Of a DNA stretch of 64,000 bases, positions 8,201 through 17,955 are shown one piece after another (within the stretch, counting starts at the first letter, position 1; each line of letters starts with the position of its first letter). The stretch is from Parapedobacter indicus (GTDB taxonomy: Bacteria; Bacteroidota; Bacteroidia; Sphingobacteriales; Sphingobacteriaceae). The stretch is from the NCBI RefSeq assembly GCF_900113765.1, contig NZ_FOQO01000009.1:124001-188000 (forward strand). The letters are read 5' to 3'. The translations under genes and the position numbers were made by a program. The notes under the pieces are model-generated. The model had not been told where the DNA came from. It was given only the letters and a program-made list of their open reading frames with translations, and searched no databases.

Positions 8201-9538
8201 TTAATTAAACGCCAGCGCATTCCGGAAAGGATCCGCATTTTTATCCCGCTCGGCCAGGGGCTTTATTCCCCATCTGTGCTCGATAAACGAAAGAATACTG
8301 ACCGTTTCGTATTGGGTATGGTCTACATGGCCTTTTTTAGCAAATGGCCCGATAATAATTGCAGGAATACGGCTTCCGGGGCCCCACCTATCGATCACGG
8401 GCGGAACAACGTGGTCAAAAAAGCCACCGAATTCATCGTAGGTAAGGATCACCAATGCGTCCTTGGCATTGGGACCTTCCAGCACGGCATTGATCAGGTT
8501 TACGGCCAGTTGTTCGGAAGGATATACAGCAGACCCGCCGGGGTGTTCGTCGTTCCCGCCACCGGGTTTTACAAAGGAAACGCTGGGAAGGGTGCCTTCT
8601 TTTGCGGCTTTAATGAAATCGTTTTGATCTTTTAGGTGTTTCCGGCCTTCCGTCCCTTCTTCATACTGCTTGAAATACAGGAACGGTTCGTGGTTGTAGG
8701 CGAAATTAGTTTTCCTTCCAGCCACGGCATCGTCCCACCCTTCCGAGTACCAAGCCCAGGATATATTTTTTTCACTCAGCCGGTCGCCAATGGTTGGCAT
8801 CGTCTGGGAAGGCAGGAGTTTGGAGGTATCCGATTTGGCAGGGTACGGTTTGTTGCGGGAAAGCACATGGTTCACCACATAGCCGTCCGGTGTCACAACG
8901 CCATCTTTGATGAGGTTGCCATCGGCATCCAGTTTGGCAACCATGGATGCGGGAGCATCCGGCCACACCGGAGCTGCGGCAGCAATCAGGAAGACGTGGT
9001 TAAAATAGGAACCACCGTAGACGCTCTGGAAGAAATTGTCGCACAGGGTATATTTTTTGGCGATCGGATACAACGGGAGCTTTTCCGTGGAATAATAGCC
9101 CATTGCCAGTCCTTTGGAATCGTTATAGGCGGCAAACTTATCCATTTTTCCACCGTTAATCTGTTGCTGGTTATGAAAAAAACGATGGGTCACATCCGGT
9201 GTCTTTTTATCAGAAGGCACATACTGGTCAATGTTAAAAAGCGCATTGGGCAGGTTGGTGGGAAATGAGTTGTTCCGCGGAATTTCAGGCAGGTATTGAT
9301 ACGGATTTCCTTCCTCGTCCACCTGAACAAAATTTCCCTTTTTGGCATTTTCAATGCCATTTGCCCCTTTGAATTCTCCATAGAGATTATCGAAACTATG
9401 ATTTTCCATATAGATCACCACCAAGTGTTTGATCTGCTGGATACCTTCATCAAATGAAACATCCCTATGTTGTACTTTTTGGGTGGTTCCACAACCGCTG
9501 ACCACTAAAATGACAAGAAAGATAAAAAGCCGCCGCAT
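8201..9538 (-). CDS. Lipoprotein phosphoesterase (acid phosphatase AcpA / phospholipase C family)
   Basis: A 445-residue lipoprotein with an SPII signal (hydrophobic stretch ending VVSGC, Cys16). The mature part is a phosphoesterase of the AcpA/bacterial phospholipase C family (alkaline-phosphatase superfamily): HLVVIYMENHSFDNLYGEF carries the metal-binding Glu-Asn of the active site, and later VKPGGGNDEHPGG, LTYDEFGGFFDHVVPP and RIPAIIIGPFAK supply the remaining metal ligands. It probably hydrolyses phosphomonoesters or phospholipids outside the inner membrane. It is the first gene of a two-gene operon with the di-haem peroxidase. The substrate cannot be fixed from sequence. Confidence 0.88.
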   Translation of the reverse strand: MRRLFIFLVILVVSGCGTTQKVQHRDVSFDEGIQQIKHLVVIYMENHSFDNLYGEFKGANGIENAKKGNFVQVDEEGNPYQYLPEIPRNNSFPTNLPNALFNIDQYVPSDKKTPDVTHRFFHNQQQINGGKMDKFAAYNDSKGLAMGYYSTEKLPLYPIAKKYTLCDNFFQSVYGGSYFNHVFLIAAAAPVWPDAPASMVAKLDADGNLIKDGVVTPDGYVVNHVLSRNKPYPAKSDTSKLLPSQTMPTIGDRLSEKNISWAWYSEGWDDAVAGRKTNFAYNHEPFLYFKQYEEGTEGRKHLKDQNDFIKAAKEGTLPSVSFVKPGGGNDEHPGGSAVYPSEQLAVNLINAVLEGPNAKDALVILTYDEFGGFFDHVVPPVIDRWGPGSRIPAIIIGPFAKKGHVDHTQYETVSILSFIEHRWGIKPLAERDKNADPFRNALAFN

Positions 9539-9592
9539 ATGTATACTGTTTTATTTCAAAAGATTTATTTAACAAACAAGAGGTCTATCAGT

Positions 9593-9600
9593 CAAATGTA
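9593..9600 (-). promoter_or_regulatory. -7 promoter box for the phosphoesterase-peroxidase operon
   Basis: TACATTTG on the minus strand matches TAnnTTTG, 55 nt upstream of the phosphoesterase ATG, in the divergent gap shared with the lipoprotein gene at 9678. No -33 TTG at standard spacing. Confidence 0.4.
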
Positions 9601-9677
9601 GTGCATTGCTTTGAAATACAGAAATTGAACTGTTTTTTCTATCTTAGCCCCTTTAATCGAATAAAGCAATTTAAATT

Positions 9678-10325
9678 ATGCGTATTATAGTTAGTATAGC
9701 GCTTGTTGGATCACTTGCCATCGCTTGCCAGCAAAGCCAAAAACAACAGAAAGAAGAAACACCTGCCGCCGACCCCAACGCGATTACCTGCGCGGGTATC
9801 GGTCCCGTCAAACTCAGTGATTCTTATGCGTCTTTAGATAGTACCATCGGCGCAGATAAGCTGGAAAATGGAACGGCACAAGTCGACGGTAAAACCGTGC
9901 ACATTACCAAAGTATTTCCCAATGAAGCGGAAGAAATAACGGTTTATTGGGCAGAAAGCCAAGAACCTTATGTTACGGTCACAAAAATCGCCGTAGCTAA
10001 TAATTTTGGCCCTTATCAAACCGCCGAAGGCCTGCGTGTAGGCTCGACCCTGAATGATCTCAAGCAGTATAACAACTTCATGCCGATATCCATGACGAAT
10101 TTCTACAATAGCCTGGATGGATTTGCGATCATTACCGGCTTCAATGGTGGCGACATTGAAACTAACTATCCCTGCCTAGGGGGTAAACTGGACATCGTGA
10201 AACAACGGGGCGTGGATGTGCGGACGTTAGATGAAATAAAACCCGAGGCAGAATTGAAGTCATCACACAAACTCTTCAACTCCATCGATGTGGAAGTGGT
10301 TGAGCTGAACATTTCCCGAAAATAA
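9678..10325 (+). CDS. Hypothetical lipoprotein
   Basis: A 215-residue protein with an SPII signal: hydrophobic residues 4-16 ending LAIAC (Cys17), followed by a Gln/Lys-rich linker. The mature part has repeated short beta-strand-like segments, including AITCAGIGPVKLSDSYASLD and VGSTLNDLKQYNNF, which look like a small repeated beta fold. I do not recognise the family. It is divergent from the phosphoesterase gene and convergent with the next gene, with only nine nucleotides between the stops, so it is probably monocistronic. Confidence 0.65.
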   Translation: MRIIVSIALVGSLAIACQQSQKQQKEETPAADPNAITCAGIGPVKLSDSYASLDSTIGADKLENGTAQVDGKTVHITKVFPNEAEEITVYWAESQEPYVTVTKIAVANNFGPYQTAEGLRVGSTLNDLKQYNNFMPISMTNFYNSLDGFAIITGFNGGDIETNYPCLGGKLDIVKQRGVDVRTLDEIKPEAELKSSHKLFNSIDVEVVELNISRK

Positions 10326-10334
10326 ATTTTGCTT

Positions 10335-10994
10335 TTATTGTATCCCCATTACGCGTGCCACGTTGTTTTTCAACGTGGTTACATCTGTTTTCAATCCGCC
10401 ATATAACGACAGGAGATTGACCTGGCGATCCTGTACCTTCCGGAAGTTATGTAGCCACCCCGCTTCAATCATCAGAAAAAACCCACCTATCTTATAATCG
10501 GCTCCTACGCCTGCTCGCAAGGTTGGCGTTAAGTGAGTGGTGTTTTCGATAATCACCCGCTGCCGTTCCTCGGATACCCGTGCGCGTGGCTCAACCACCA
10601 CACCGGCTCCAGGTCCGGCATACGCGTATAGATTGAGCTTTTCAAGTTGCCTCCGGACACCTCCAGCCAAGTTCAACATGTAAAAATTGCTTCTCCCTTT
10701 TTCCAAATCATGCTGATAATCCGGATCATGCAGTTGTTGATTGTACCGATAGGAGAGAAAATCGACTGACGGATAGAGGAAATAATGGCGGTTTGCAAGG
10801 GAAATATCCAGCCCCAAACTGTTTGAAAACTTTGCCTGCAATACTTCACTGGTCTCCCCCAATGCAAATCCCCATCCCAAACCACTTACCACAAAGATCT
10901 TTTGATGATGAATGGTGTCTGCGCCCAACTGCGCCCGAGCGGTCCCTGTTACTAAAAGCAAAAAAAACACAATTCGTAAAGATGGTGTGCTCAT
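10335..10994 (-). CDS. Hypothetical outer-membrane beta-barrel-like protein
   Basis: A 219-residue exported protein with a cleavable signal peptide (hydrophobic residues 8-17, cleavage likely after ARA-Q). The mature sequence alternates polar and hydrophobic residues with many aromatic positions (HYFLYPSVDFLSYRYNQQL, LNLYAYAGPGAGVVVEPRA, IGGFFLMIEAGWLHNF), as expected for an eight-strand outer-membrane barrel. No specific family is recognised. Its 3' end contains a perfect 8-bp hairpin (10358-10378), which is inside the coding sequence and lacks a T-tail. Confidence 0.6.
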   Translation of the reverse strand: MSTPSLRIVFFLLLVTGTARAQLGADTIHHQKIFVVSGLGWGFALGETSEVLQAKFSNSLGLDISLANRHYFLYPSVDFLSYRYNQQLHDPDYQHDLEKGRSNFYMLNLAGGVRRQLEKLNLYAYAGPGAGVVVEPRARVSEERQRVIIENTTHLTPTLRAGVGADYKIGGFFLMIEAGWLHNFRKVQDRQVNLLSLYGGLKTDVTTLKNNVARVMGIQ

Positions 10995-11054
10995 ATCTTC
11001 CTTTCAATTATTGTGACACTAAAACAGGGTTGCTGTCAAAAAGTTTTCGTTTTT

Positions 11055-11666
11055 TCAGAGATACCCTTTGCTTTGCAGCCCTTGGTTAAACAGTAAGTCT
11101 ACCACGCTCAGGTTAGAAAGGAACCCGTGTTTATTTTCAAAAACCTGGTAATAGGGTTTGTCTGTAATTGTAGGGTTTGCCCGTTTCGGGTGGATGGAAT
11201 TGCGGAAATCCAGCTGGGGTGCATAATCCGGATAATAGCTTTCCGTACGACCCAGTGAACGTTCGATTTTTAATAGTCGCAATAGCAATTCCAACTGGGC
11301 TACGTTGTAGTCAAGCAGCCATTCGTAGCGCTGCTGGTAAAACGGTAAAAAATCATCCTCATAATATTCGAAATAGGCCGAACTGCGGTAGGCCGTTTGC
11401 AAGCTCATCCAATGCAATCGCTGCCAATCCCATTCATAGCTGATTTTCACATCTTTCATCTGGGTATGTCCTTTATTTCCCCCTTGTACCGGTACGATGA
11501 GGTCCAATTTGCCGTTGGCCGAACAGATGGACGCACGGGTACGATACGTTTGCTTCGGGTAATGCTCATATTGTTCGATCAGGATGGGCAACGCAGTGCT
11601 TTGAATGGCACGGAAATAGGAAACCGGTGGCAGATAAAAGGCTGGTAAAATAAGGTGATTGTCCAT
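11055..11666 (-). CDS. WbqC family protein
   Basis: A 203-residue protein of the WbqC-like family. It opens with LILPAFYLPPVSYFRAIQ, and contains YRTRASICSANGKLDLIVPVQGG and a WDWQRLHWMSLQTAYRSSAYFEYYED block that are typical of the family. Some homologues lie in O-antigen loci, but the biochemical activity is unproven; many Bacteroidota carry a stand-alone copy. ATG 11666 is chosen over the in-frame TTG at 11675. It is divergent from the acyltransferase gene, and a 16-bp inverted repeat lies between them. Confidence 0.75.
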   Translation of the reverse strand: MDNHLILPAFYLPPVSYFRAIQSTALPILIEQYEHYPKQTYRTRASICSANGKLDLIVPVQGGNKGHTQMKDVKISYEWDWQRLHWMSLQTAYRSSAYFEYYEDDFLPFYQQRYEWLLDYNVAQLELLLRLLKIERSLGRTESYYPDYAPQLDFRNSIHPKRANPTITDKPYYQVFENKHGFLSNLSVVDLLFNQGLQSKGYL

Positions 11667-11761
11667 GTAACGCAAGAAATATAAGTTTGTGCTGTAAAAG
11701 TAACTTAAATTAAGGATATTCCCGCTTTCAAGTTGTTCTCAGCGGCGGCGAGGCGATCGAT

Positions 11762-11809
11762 AAGTTACGTTTATATGGCTTAGGATTAAATTGCATATAA
11801 ACGTAACTT
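11762..11809. promoter_or_regulatory. 16-bp perfect inverted repeat overlapping a promoter (candidate operator)
   Basis: AAGTTACGTTTATATG (11762-11777) and its exact complement (11794-11809) are separated by 16 bp. The right arm sits exactly in the spacer between the -33 TTG (11791-11793) and the -7 box (11814-11821) of the acyltransferase promoter. A protein bound there would block RNA polymerase, so a repressor operator is the simplest reading. Confidence 0.5.
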
Positions 11810-11821
11810 TATCTAAGTTTG
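11791..11821 (+). promoter_or_regulatory. Acyltransferase promoter (consensus -33/-7)
   Basis: TTG at 11791-11793, 20 nt, then TAAGTTTG at 11814-11821. This is the same arrangement as at valS. The upstream in-frame TTG at 11819 lies inside the -7 box and cannot be a translation start, which moves the start to ATG 11840 or 11849. Confidence 0.7.
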
Positions 11822-11839
11822 CACCTTCATGCACCATCA

Positions 11840-12715
11840 ATGGCCGTAATGCGAAAGTCTTCCGTAGTGAATTTCTTTGTTTATCTGGTCTCGTTACTTC
11901 CCTTCTGGGTGCTTTACAGGCTTTCGGACATTTTATATGTTTTGCTGTACCATGTGGCTGGATATCGGAAAGCTGTGGTGCGTGAAAACCTCCGGAATGC
12001 ATTTCCAGAAAAGTCGGAGAATGAACGCCGGCAGATTGCACGAAAGTTTTACCGGTTTCTTCCTGACCTGATTGTGGAGTCCATCAAGATGCGAAGCATA
12101 TCTGCCGAGGAAGCCAAAAGGCGGATCGCCATTTATGGAATTGAAGAGCTGGAGCGCCATTTCGAGGCCGGTAAGGGAGTCGTAGGCGTTACGGCACATT
12201 ATGCCAACTGGGAATTGGGTATCCACAGACTAAGCTTATTGACGGACAACCCCGTGTTGATTATTTATAAACCGCTGCACAACAAGACCGTTGATACCAT
12301 TTATAACTCGGTTAGAAGCCGTTTCGGTGCCGTCATGGTACCCATGAAGCAAACACTTCGCAAAATTGTCGCGTATAGGCAGCAACCTCACATCAGCGTT
12401 TTTGTAGCCGATCAGACGCCGATGCACCGGGATTCCGACTACTTTATCCGATTCCTGAATCAAGATACGCTGGTTTACACCGGTGCGGAAAAAATCGCCA
12501 AAAAGACCAATTTTCCAGTGGTTTTTTGTCACATAGATCGACTCCGGCGCGGCTATTATTGCTGCACGTTTACGACGTTGGTAGAAAACCCTGCCGAAGT
12601 GCCCGGCCATGGCATCACCGATATTCACAACCGGTTTACAGAAGACATTATCCGTCAAAAGCCTGAGTGGTGGCTTTGGTCACACCGACGCTGGAAACGA
12701 AAACCTAAAGTATGA
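11840..12715 (+). CDS. LpxL/HtrB-type lysophospholipid (lipid A) acyltransferase
   Basis: A protein of about 291 residues with one N-terminal membrane segment and the acyltransferase core of the LpxL/HtrB superfamily. The catalytic motif is HYANWE (HxxxxE), after GVVGVTA; the later FVADQTP motif and the conserved C-terminal PEWWLWSHRRWK are also present. It probably adds a secondary acyl chain to lipid A or a related lipid at the inner membrane. The stop overlaps the next gene's start by 4 nt (ATGA), which couples it to a glycosyltransferase. ATG 11840 is chosen because the promoter -7 box covers the upstream TTG; ATG 11849 is also possible. Confidence 0.88.
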   Translation: MAVMRKSSVVNFFVYLVSLLPFWVLYRLSDILYVLLYHVAGYRKAVVRENLRNAFPEKSENERRQIARKFYRFLPDLIVESIKMRSISAEEAKRRIAIYGIEELERHFEAGKGVVGVTAHYANWELGIHRLSLLTDNPVLIIYKPLHNKTVDTIYNSVRSRFGAVMVPMKQTLRKIVAYRQQPHISVFVADQTPMHRDSDYFIRFLNQDTLVYTGAEKIAKKTNFPVVFCHIDRLRRGYYCCTFTTLVENPAEVPGHGITDIHNRFTEDIIRQKPEWWLWSHRRWKRKPKV

Positions 12716-13743
12716 ACTATTATCCGAAAGTAGCTGTCGTCATATTGAATTGGAATGGGAGATTCTTTCTGGAGAAATTCCTCCCTTCGGTATATAACAC
12801 CGATTATCCCCATATCGAATTTGTCGTGGGCGACAACGGTTCCACAGACGATTCGGTGGCGTTCGTAACGGCTAACTATCCGGCCATACGTATCCTGCGC
12901 AATGAATGCAATCTGGGGTTTGCAGGGGGATATAACGAAATATTAAAACATGTACAGGCCGATTACTTCGTGCTGCTCAATTCGGATGTCGAGGTAACTC
13001 CTTATTGGATCACACCGGTTATCGAACTGCTGGAAAGCCAACCCGATATGGCTGCGGCACAACCCAAGATCCGTTCTTACTACCAGCGGGGCTATTTTGA
13101 ACACGCTGGAGCTGCTGGTGGATTCATCGATTACTACGGCTTTCCTTTCTGCCGTGGGCGGATGTTGCAGGTGGTGGAGAAAGATAACGGACAATATGAC
13201 GATGCCTGCGAGGTGTTCTGGGCCAGCGGAGCCGCTTTCTTTATCAAACGTAATTGCTGGGAGGCGTCCGGGGGGTTTGATGCGGATTTCTTTGCCCACA
13301 TGGAGGAAGTGGATCTTTGCTGGCGTCTCAAGCTGATGGGATATCGGATCGGGGTTTGCCCCCAATCGGTCGTTTATCATGTGGGCGGCGGTACGCTGGC
13401 AGCGGCTAACCCCACGAAGACCTACCTCAATTTCCGCAATAGCCTGTTCATGATGCAGAAAAACCTGCCGTTGATGGACGCATGCTGGGTCGTGTTCGCC
13501 CGCATGTGGATTGATCTCGTGGCGCTTATCCACTTCATGGTACAGGGTAAATTCAGCGATGCCTGGGCCATCAGTCGCTCACATCAACGCTTTTTTCTTG
13601 ACTTTTTCAAGACCGCCCGAAAGCGCAAACGCTACAACCGATCGTTTGGCAAAAAAGGGATTTACCAAGGCAGCTTCATCTGGGCATTTTACGTTCAACG
13701 GAAAACACATTTCAACCTATTAAATTCCAAACGATTTTTGTAA
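12712..13743 (+). CDS. Glycosyltransferase family 2
   Basis: A 343-residue GT-A enzyme. It starts with the nucleotide-binding strand VAVVILNWNGRFFLEKFLPS, followed by GDNGSTDDS, the NLGFAGGYNE segment typical of rhamnosyltransferase-like GT2 proteins, and LLNSDVEVTPYW (the DxD-type NSD motif). The MEEVDLCWRLKLMGYRIG block near residue 200 supplies the catalytic Asp/Glu region. Hydrophobic residues near the C-terminus suggest membrane association. It overlaps the upstream acyltransferase by 4 nt. The sugar donor and acceptor cannot be told; the pairing hints at surface lipid or glycan assembly. Confidence 0.88.
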   Translation: MNYYPKVAVVILNWNGRFFLEKFLPSVYNTDYPHIEFVVGDNGSTDDSVAFVTANYPAIRILRNECNLGFAGGYNEILKHVQADYFVLLNSDVEVTPYWITPVIELLESQPDMAAAQPKIRSYYQRGYFEHAGAAGGFIDYYGFPFCRGRMLQVVEKDNGQYDDACEVFWASGAAFFIKRNCWEASGGFDADFFAHMEEVDLCWRLKLMGYRIGVCPQSVVYHVGGGTLAAANPTKTYLNFRNSLFMMQKNLPLMDACWVVFARMWIDLVALIHFMVQGKFSDAWAISRSHQRFFLDFFKTARKRKRYNRSFGKKGIYQGSFIWAFYVQRKTHFNLLNSKRFL

Positions 13744-13846
13744 AATACTGGCTACACGACAACTTTTTGGCAGATTAGTTGTTATTTTAGAAACGTTAAC
13801 CGGATAGAACACGGATGACGTGGATTACAAACCAATATAATGAATC

Positions 13847-14575
13847 ATGAAACAGATCATTCTTTCCTTACTTGTTGCTTGTGCGGCAACGCCGAGTACC
13901 TGGGCTTACCAGCAGGATGCTTTGTCGGGAGCCTGGCAGACACAGCAAGGCGATGTTATACAAACTGCCGTATTCGTTGACGGATACCTGTCGCACAGCA
14001 CCTATGACCTTCAAAACAAAAAGTTTATTTCCACGAGGGGCGGCACGTATACCACTGACGGGAAGAAGCTGACAGTGACCTGGCAATACGATACCGACAA
14101 AGCGGCCAGCAATGTACAAGCCGATACGTGGGTGGGCCAGTCCAGCACATTTGATGTGGCCCCTGGAAATACGCTATCTACCGACCTATCAGGCACACGG
14201 GCTACTTGGCAACGGATTGATAGCAATGAAGGCCCAATGGCAGGTGTGTGGCGCATCACCGGACGGAAACAGGGAGACGAAATGGGGCAAATGCCTTTGC
14301 GCGATCGCAGAACGCTCAAAATACTGAGTGGCACCCGTTTTCAATGGGTGGCCATCAACATCAAAACCGGAGAATTCTCGGGTACTGGCGGCGGTACTTA
14401 TACCTTTGAAAACGGAAAATATACTGAAAACATCGAATTCTTTTCGCGCGACAACGATCGTGTGGGAGCATCGCTGTCTTTCGATGGCAAAATCGAAAAT
14501 GGCTCATGGCACCATTCCGGATTGAGCTCTGCGGGGGATCCGATTTATGAAATTTGGGACAAGCTGGAAGAGTAG
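13847..14575 (+). CDS. Exported protein with two lipocalin-like (DUF4488-like) repeats
   Basis: A 242-residue protein with a signal peptide (residues 1-20, cleavage after STWA). The mature part seems to be a duplication: LSGAWQTQQGDVIQ...FISTRGGTYTTDGKKL near residues 27-72, and MAGVWRITGRKQ...FSGTGGGTYTFENGKY near residues 131-193. Both halves have the G-x-W opening and the GGTY turn of small lipocalin-like beta-barrels, resembling DUF4488 proteins. A binding or structural role in the periplasm is possible but not shown. It appears monocistronic. Confidence 0.6.
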   Translation: MKQIILSLLVACAATPSTWAYQQDALSGAWQTQQGDVIQTAVFVDGYLSHSTYDLQNKKFISTRGGTYTTDGKKLTVTWQYDTDKAASNVQADTWVGQSSTFDVAPGNTLSTDLSGTRATWQRIDSNEGPMAGVWRITGRKQGDEMGQMPLRDRRTLKILSGTRFQWVAINIKTGEFSGTGGGTYTFENGKYTENIEFFSRDNDRVGASLSFDGKIENGSWHHSGLSSAGDPIYEIWDKLEE

Positions 14576-14576
14576 A

Positions 14577-16711
<2,135 letters not shown>

Positions 16712-16734
16712 TACAATAAATCATTTATTTCCCT

Positions 16735-16742
16735 TAATTTTG
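16735..16742 (+). promoter_or_regulatory. -7 promoter box for dapA
   Basis: TAATTTTG fits TAnnTTTG, 56 nt upstream of the dapA ATG. No -33 TTG is found at standard spacing. Confidence 0.4.
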
Positions 16743-16798
16743 GCCACCTATTAGATCAAAATAGATAAAACACGAATAGGCAAAATTACGATAACAAC

Positions 16799-17692
16799 AT
16801 GGACGAGCTTTACGGCGCTGGGGTAGCTTTGGTGACCCCCTTTCATTCGGACGGAACGATTGATTTCGAGGGTCTGGAAAAACTGATCGAACATCAGATC
16901 AGCGGTGGCATGGATTACTTGGTTTCTTTGGGTACTACCGGCGAGGTAGCTACCTTATCCGAAAGTGAACGAAAAGCCGTTTGGACATTTACTGCTGAAA
17001 AAGTAAAAGGCCGCATCCCGTTGGTAGCTGGTATTGGCGGTAACCATACGGCTGAGCTGGTCCGCCAGCTGGAACAGTTTGACATCCCAGGATATGCTGC
17101 TGTGTTGTCTGTAAGCCCGTATTACAGCAAACCTACCCAGGAAGGTATCTTCCAGCATTATAAGGCGGTTGCAGCCGCTTCTCCCCTACCCGTAATCTTA
17201 TACAATGTGCCGAGCCGCACGGGCAGTAACGTCAGCCCAGAAACTACCGTGCGATTGGCCAAAGAAGTGGGAAACATCGTAGCAACCAAAGAAGCTTCGG
17301 GCAATTTTGACCAATTCGGCAAAATTATGCGTGATAAACCTGAAAACTTCCTGCTTATTTCAGGAGACGATTCGGTGACGTTGCCCATGATGGCGCTGGG
17401 CGGAGCCGGGGTGATTTCGGTGGTCGGCAATGCATTTCCCGCTGAGGTAGCAACGCTCGCTAGAATGTGCTTGGAAAACAATTTTGAAGCGGCACGGCAG
17501 CTGCATAGTAAACTCATACGGATTACCGAATTGTGCTTTATTGAAGGTAATCCGGCGGGGGTTAAAACCATTCTTCATCAATTGGGAATCTGCGGGGCGA
17601 TGGTCCGGTTGCCTTTGGTAAAAATCAGTACGCATACCGCGGATGACATCGCACGAGAACTTATGACGCTGGGTGTGCCGGCGCACACCTAA
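16799..17692 (+). CDS. dapA: 4-hydroxy-tetrahydrodipicolinate synthase
   Basis: A 297-residue TIM-barrel aldolase that condenses pyruvate with aspartate semialdehyde, the first committed step to diaminopimelate and lysine. Family motifs are present: GVALVTPF at the start, SLGTTGEVATLSESER near residues 44-59, the active-site tyrosine region VSPYYSKPTQEG, and the Schiff-base lysine in IVATKEASG near residue 163, followed by ISGDDS. Length is normal. It follows ligA by 87 nt with its own -7 box and a hairpin behind it. Confidence 0.96.
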   Translation: MDELYGAGVALVTPFHSDGTIDFEGLEKLIEHQISGGMDYLVSLGTTGEVATLSESERKAVWTFTAEKVKGRIPLVAGIGGNHTAELVRQLEQFDIPGYAAVLSVSPYYSKPTQEGIFQHYKAVAAASPLPVILYNVPSRTGSNVSPETTVRLAKEVGNIVATKEASGNFDQFGKIMRDKPENFLLISGDDSVTLPMMALGGAGVISVVGNAFPAEVATLARMCLENNFEAARQLHSKLIRITELCFIEGNPAGVKTILHQLGICGAMVRLPLVKISTHTADDIARELMTLGVPAHT

Positions 17693-17720
17693 TCCTCAAA
17701 AAAAATTAGATCCCTCTTAA

Positions 17721-17750
17721 AAGATCGGCGTATGCATGTGCGTCGATCTT
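17721..17750 (+). terminator. Hairpin downstream of dapA (possible terminator)
   Basis: AAGATCG (17721-17727) pairs with CGATCTT (17744-17750), and inner bases extend the stem with some G-T pairs. It starts 28 nt after the dapA stop. There is no clear T-run after it, so termination is uncertain. Confidence 0.35.
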
Positions 17751-17785
17751 CACCGGCACCGAAATCGACTGCCTCGTTTTCATGC

Positions 17786-17803
17786 TGTAGCACAACACCT
17801 ACA
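17786..17803. promoter_or_regulatory. EPS regulon palindrome, site 1 (TGTAG-N8-CTACA)
   Basis: TGTAG, eight bases (cacaacac), CTACA. The site ends 48 nt before the -7 box TATTTTTG at 17852, upstream of the flippase gene. It is one of six perfect copies in the window, all intergenic. The fixed distance to the -7 box and the absence of a -33 element point to an activator site. Confidence 0.8.
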
Positions 17804-17851
17804 AAATAAATTTTAACCCTAAAAATTTCATGTAGGCACAAGAAATCCACT

Positions 17852-17859
17852 TATTTTTG
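17852..17859 (+). promoter_or_regulatory. -7 box of the first flippase gene, linked to site 1
   Basis: TATTTTTG fits TAnnTTTG, preceded at 48 nt by site 1. No TTG occurs at the -33 position. The predicted leader to the ATG at 17956 is about 90 nt. Confidence 0.65.
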
Positions 17860-17955
17860 GCGTGAAGTTACTGCCTTACTGCCTTGGAAATGATAAACAA
17901 TGTACTTTGAGATGAAGATGTGTGTGGCTAGCTCTTCTCGTTTGAACGTAACTAC

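Noticed and set aside
10358..10378. CCACGTTG-T5-CAACGTGG hairpin as a terminator
   Set aside because: It lies inside the 3' coding end of the outer-membrane protein and has no T-run after it on either strand.
17831..17848. Second TGTAG near the first flippase promoter (TGTAG-N8-AATCC)
   Set aside because: The right half does not match CTACA, and the perfect site at 17786 already has the standard distance.
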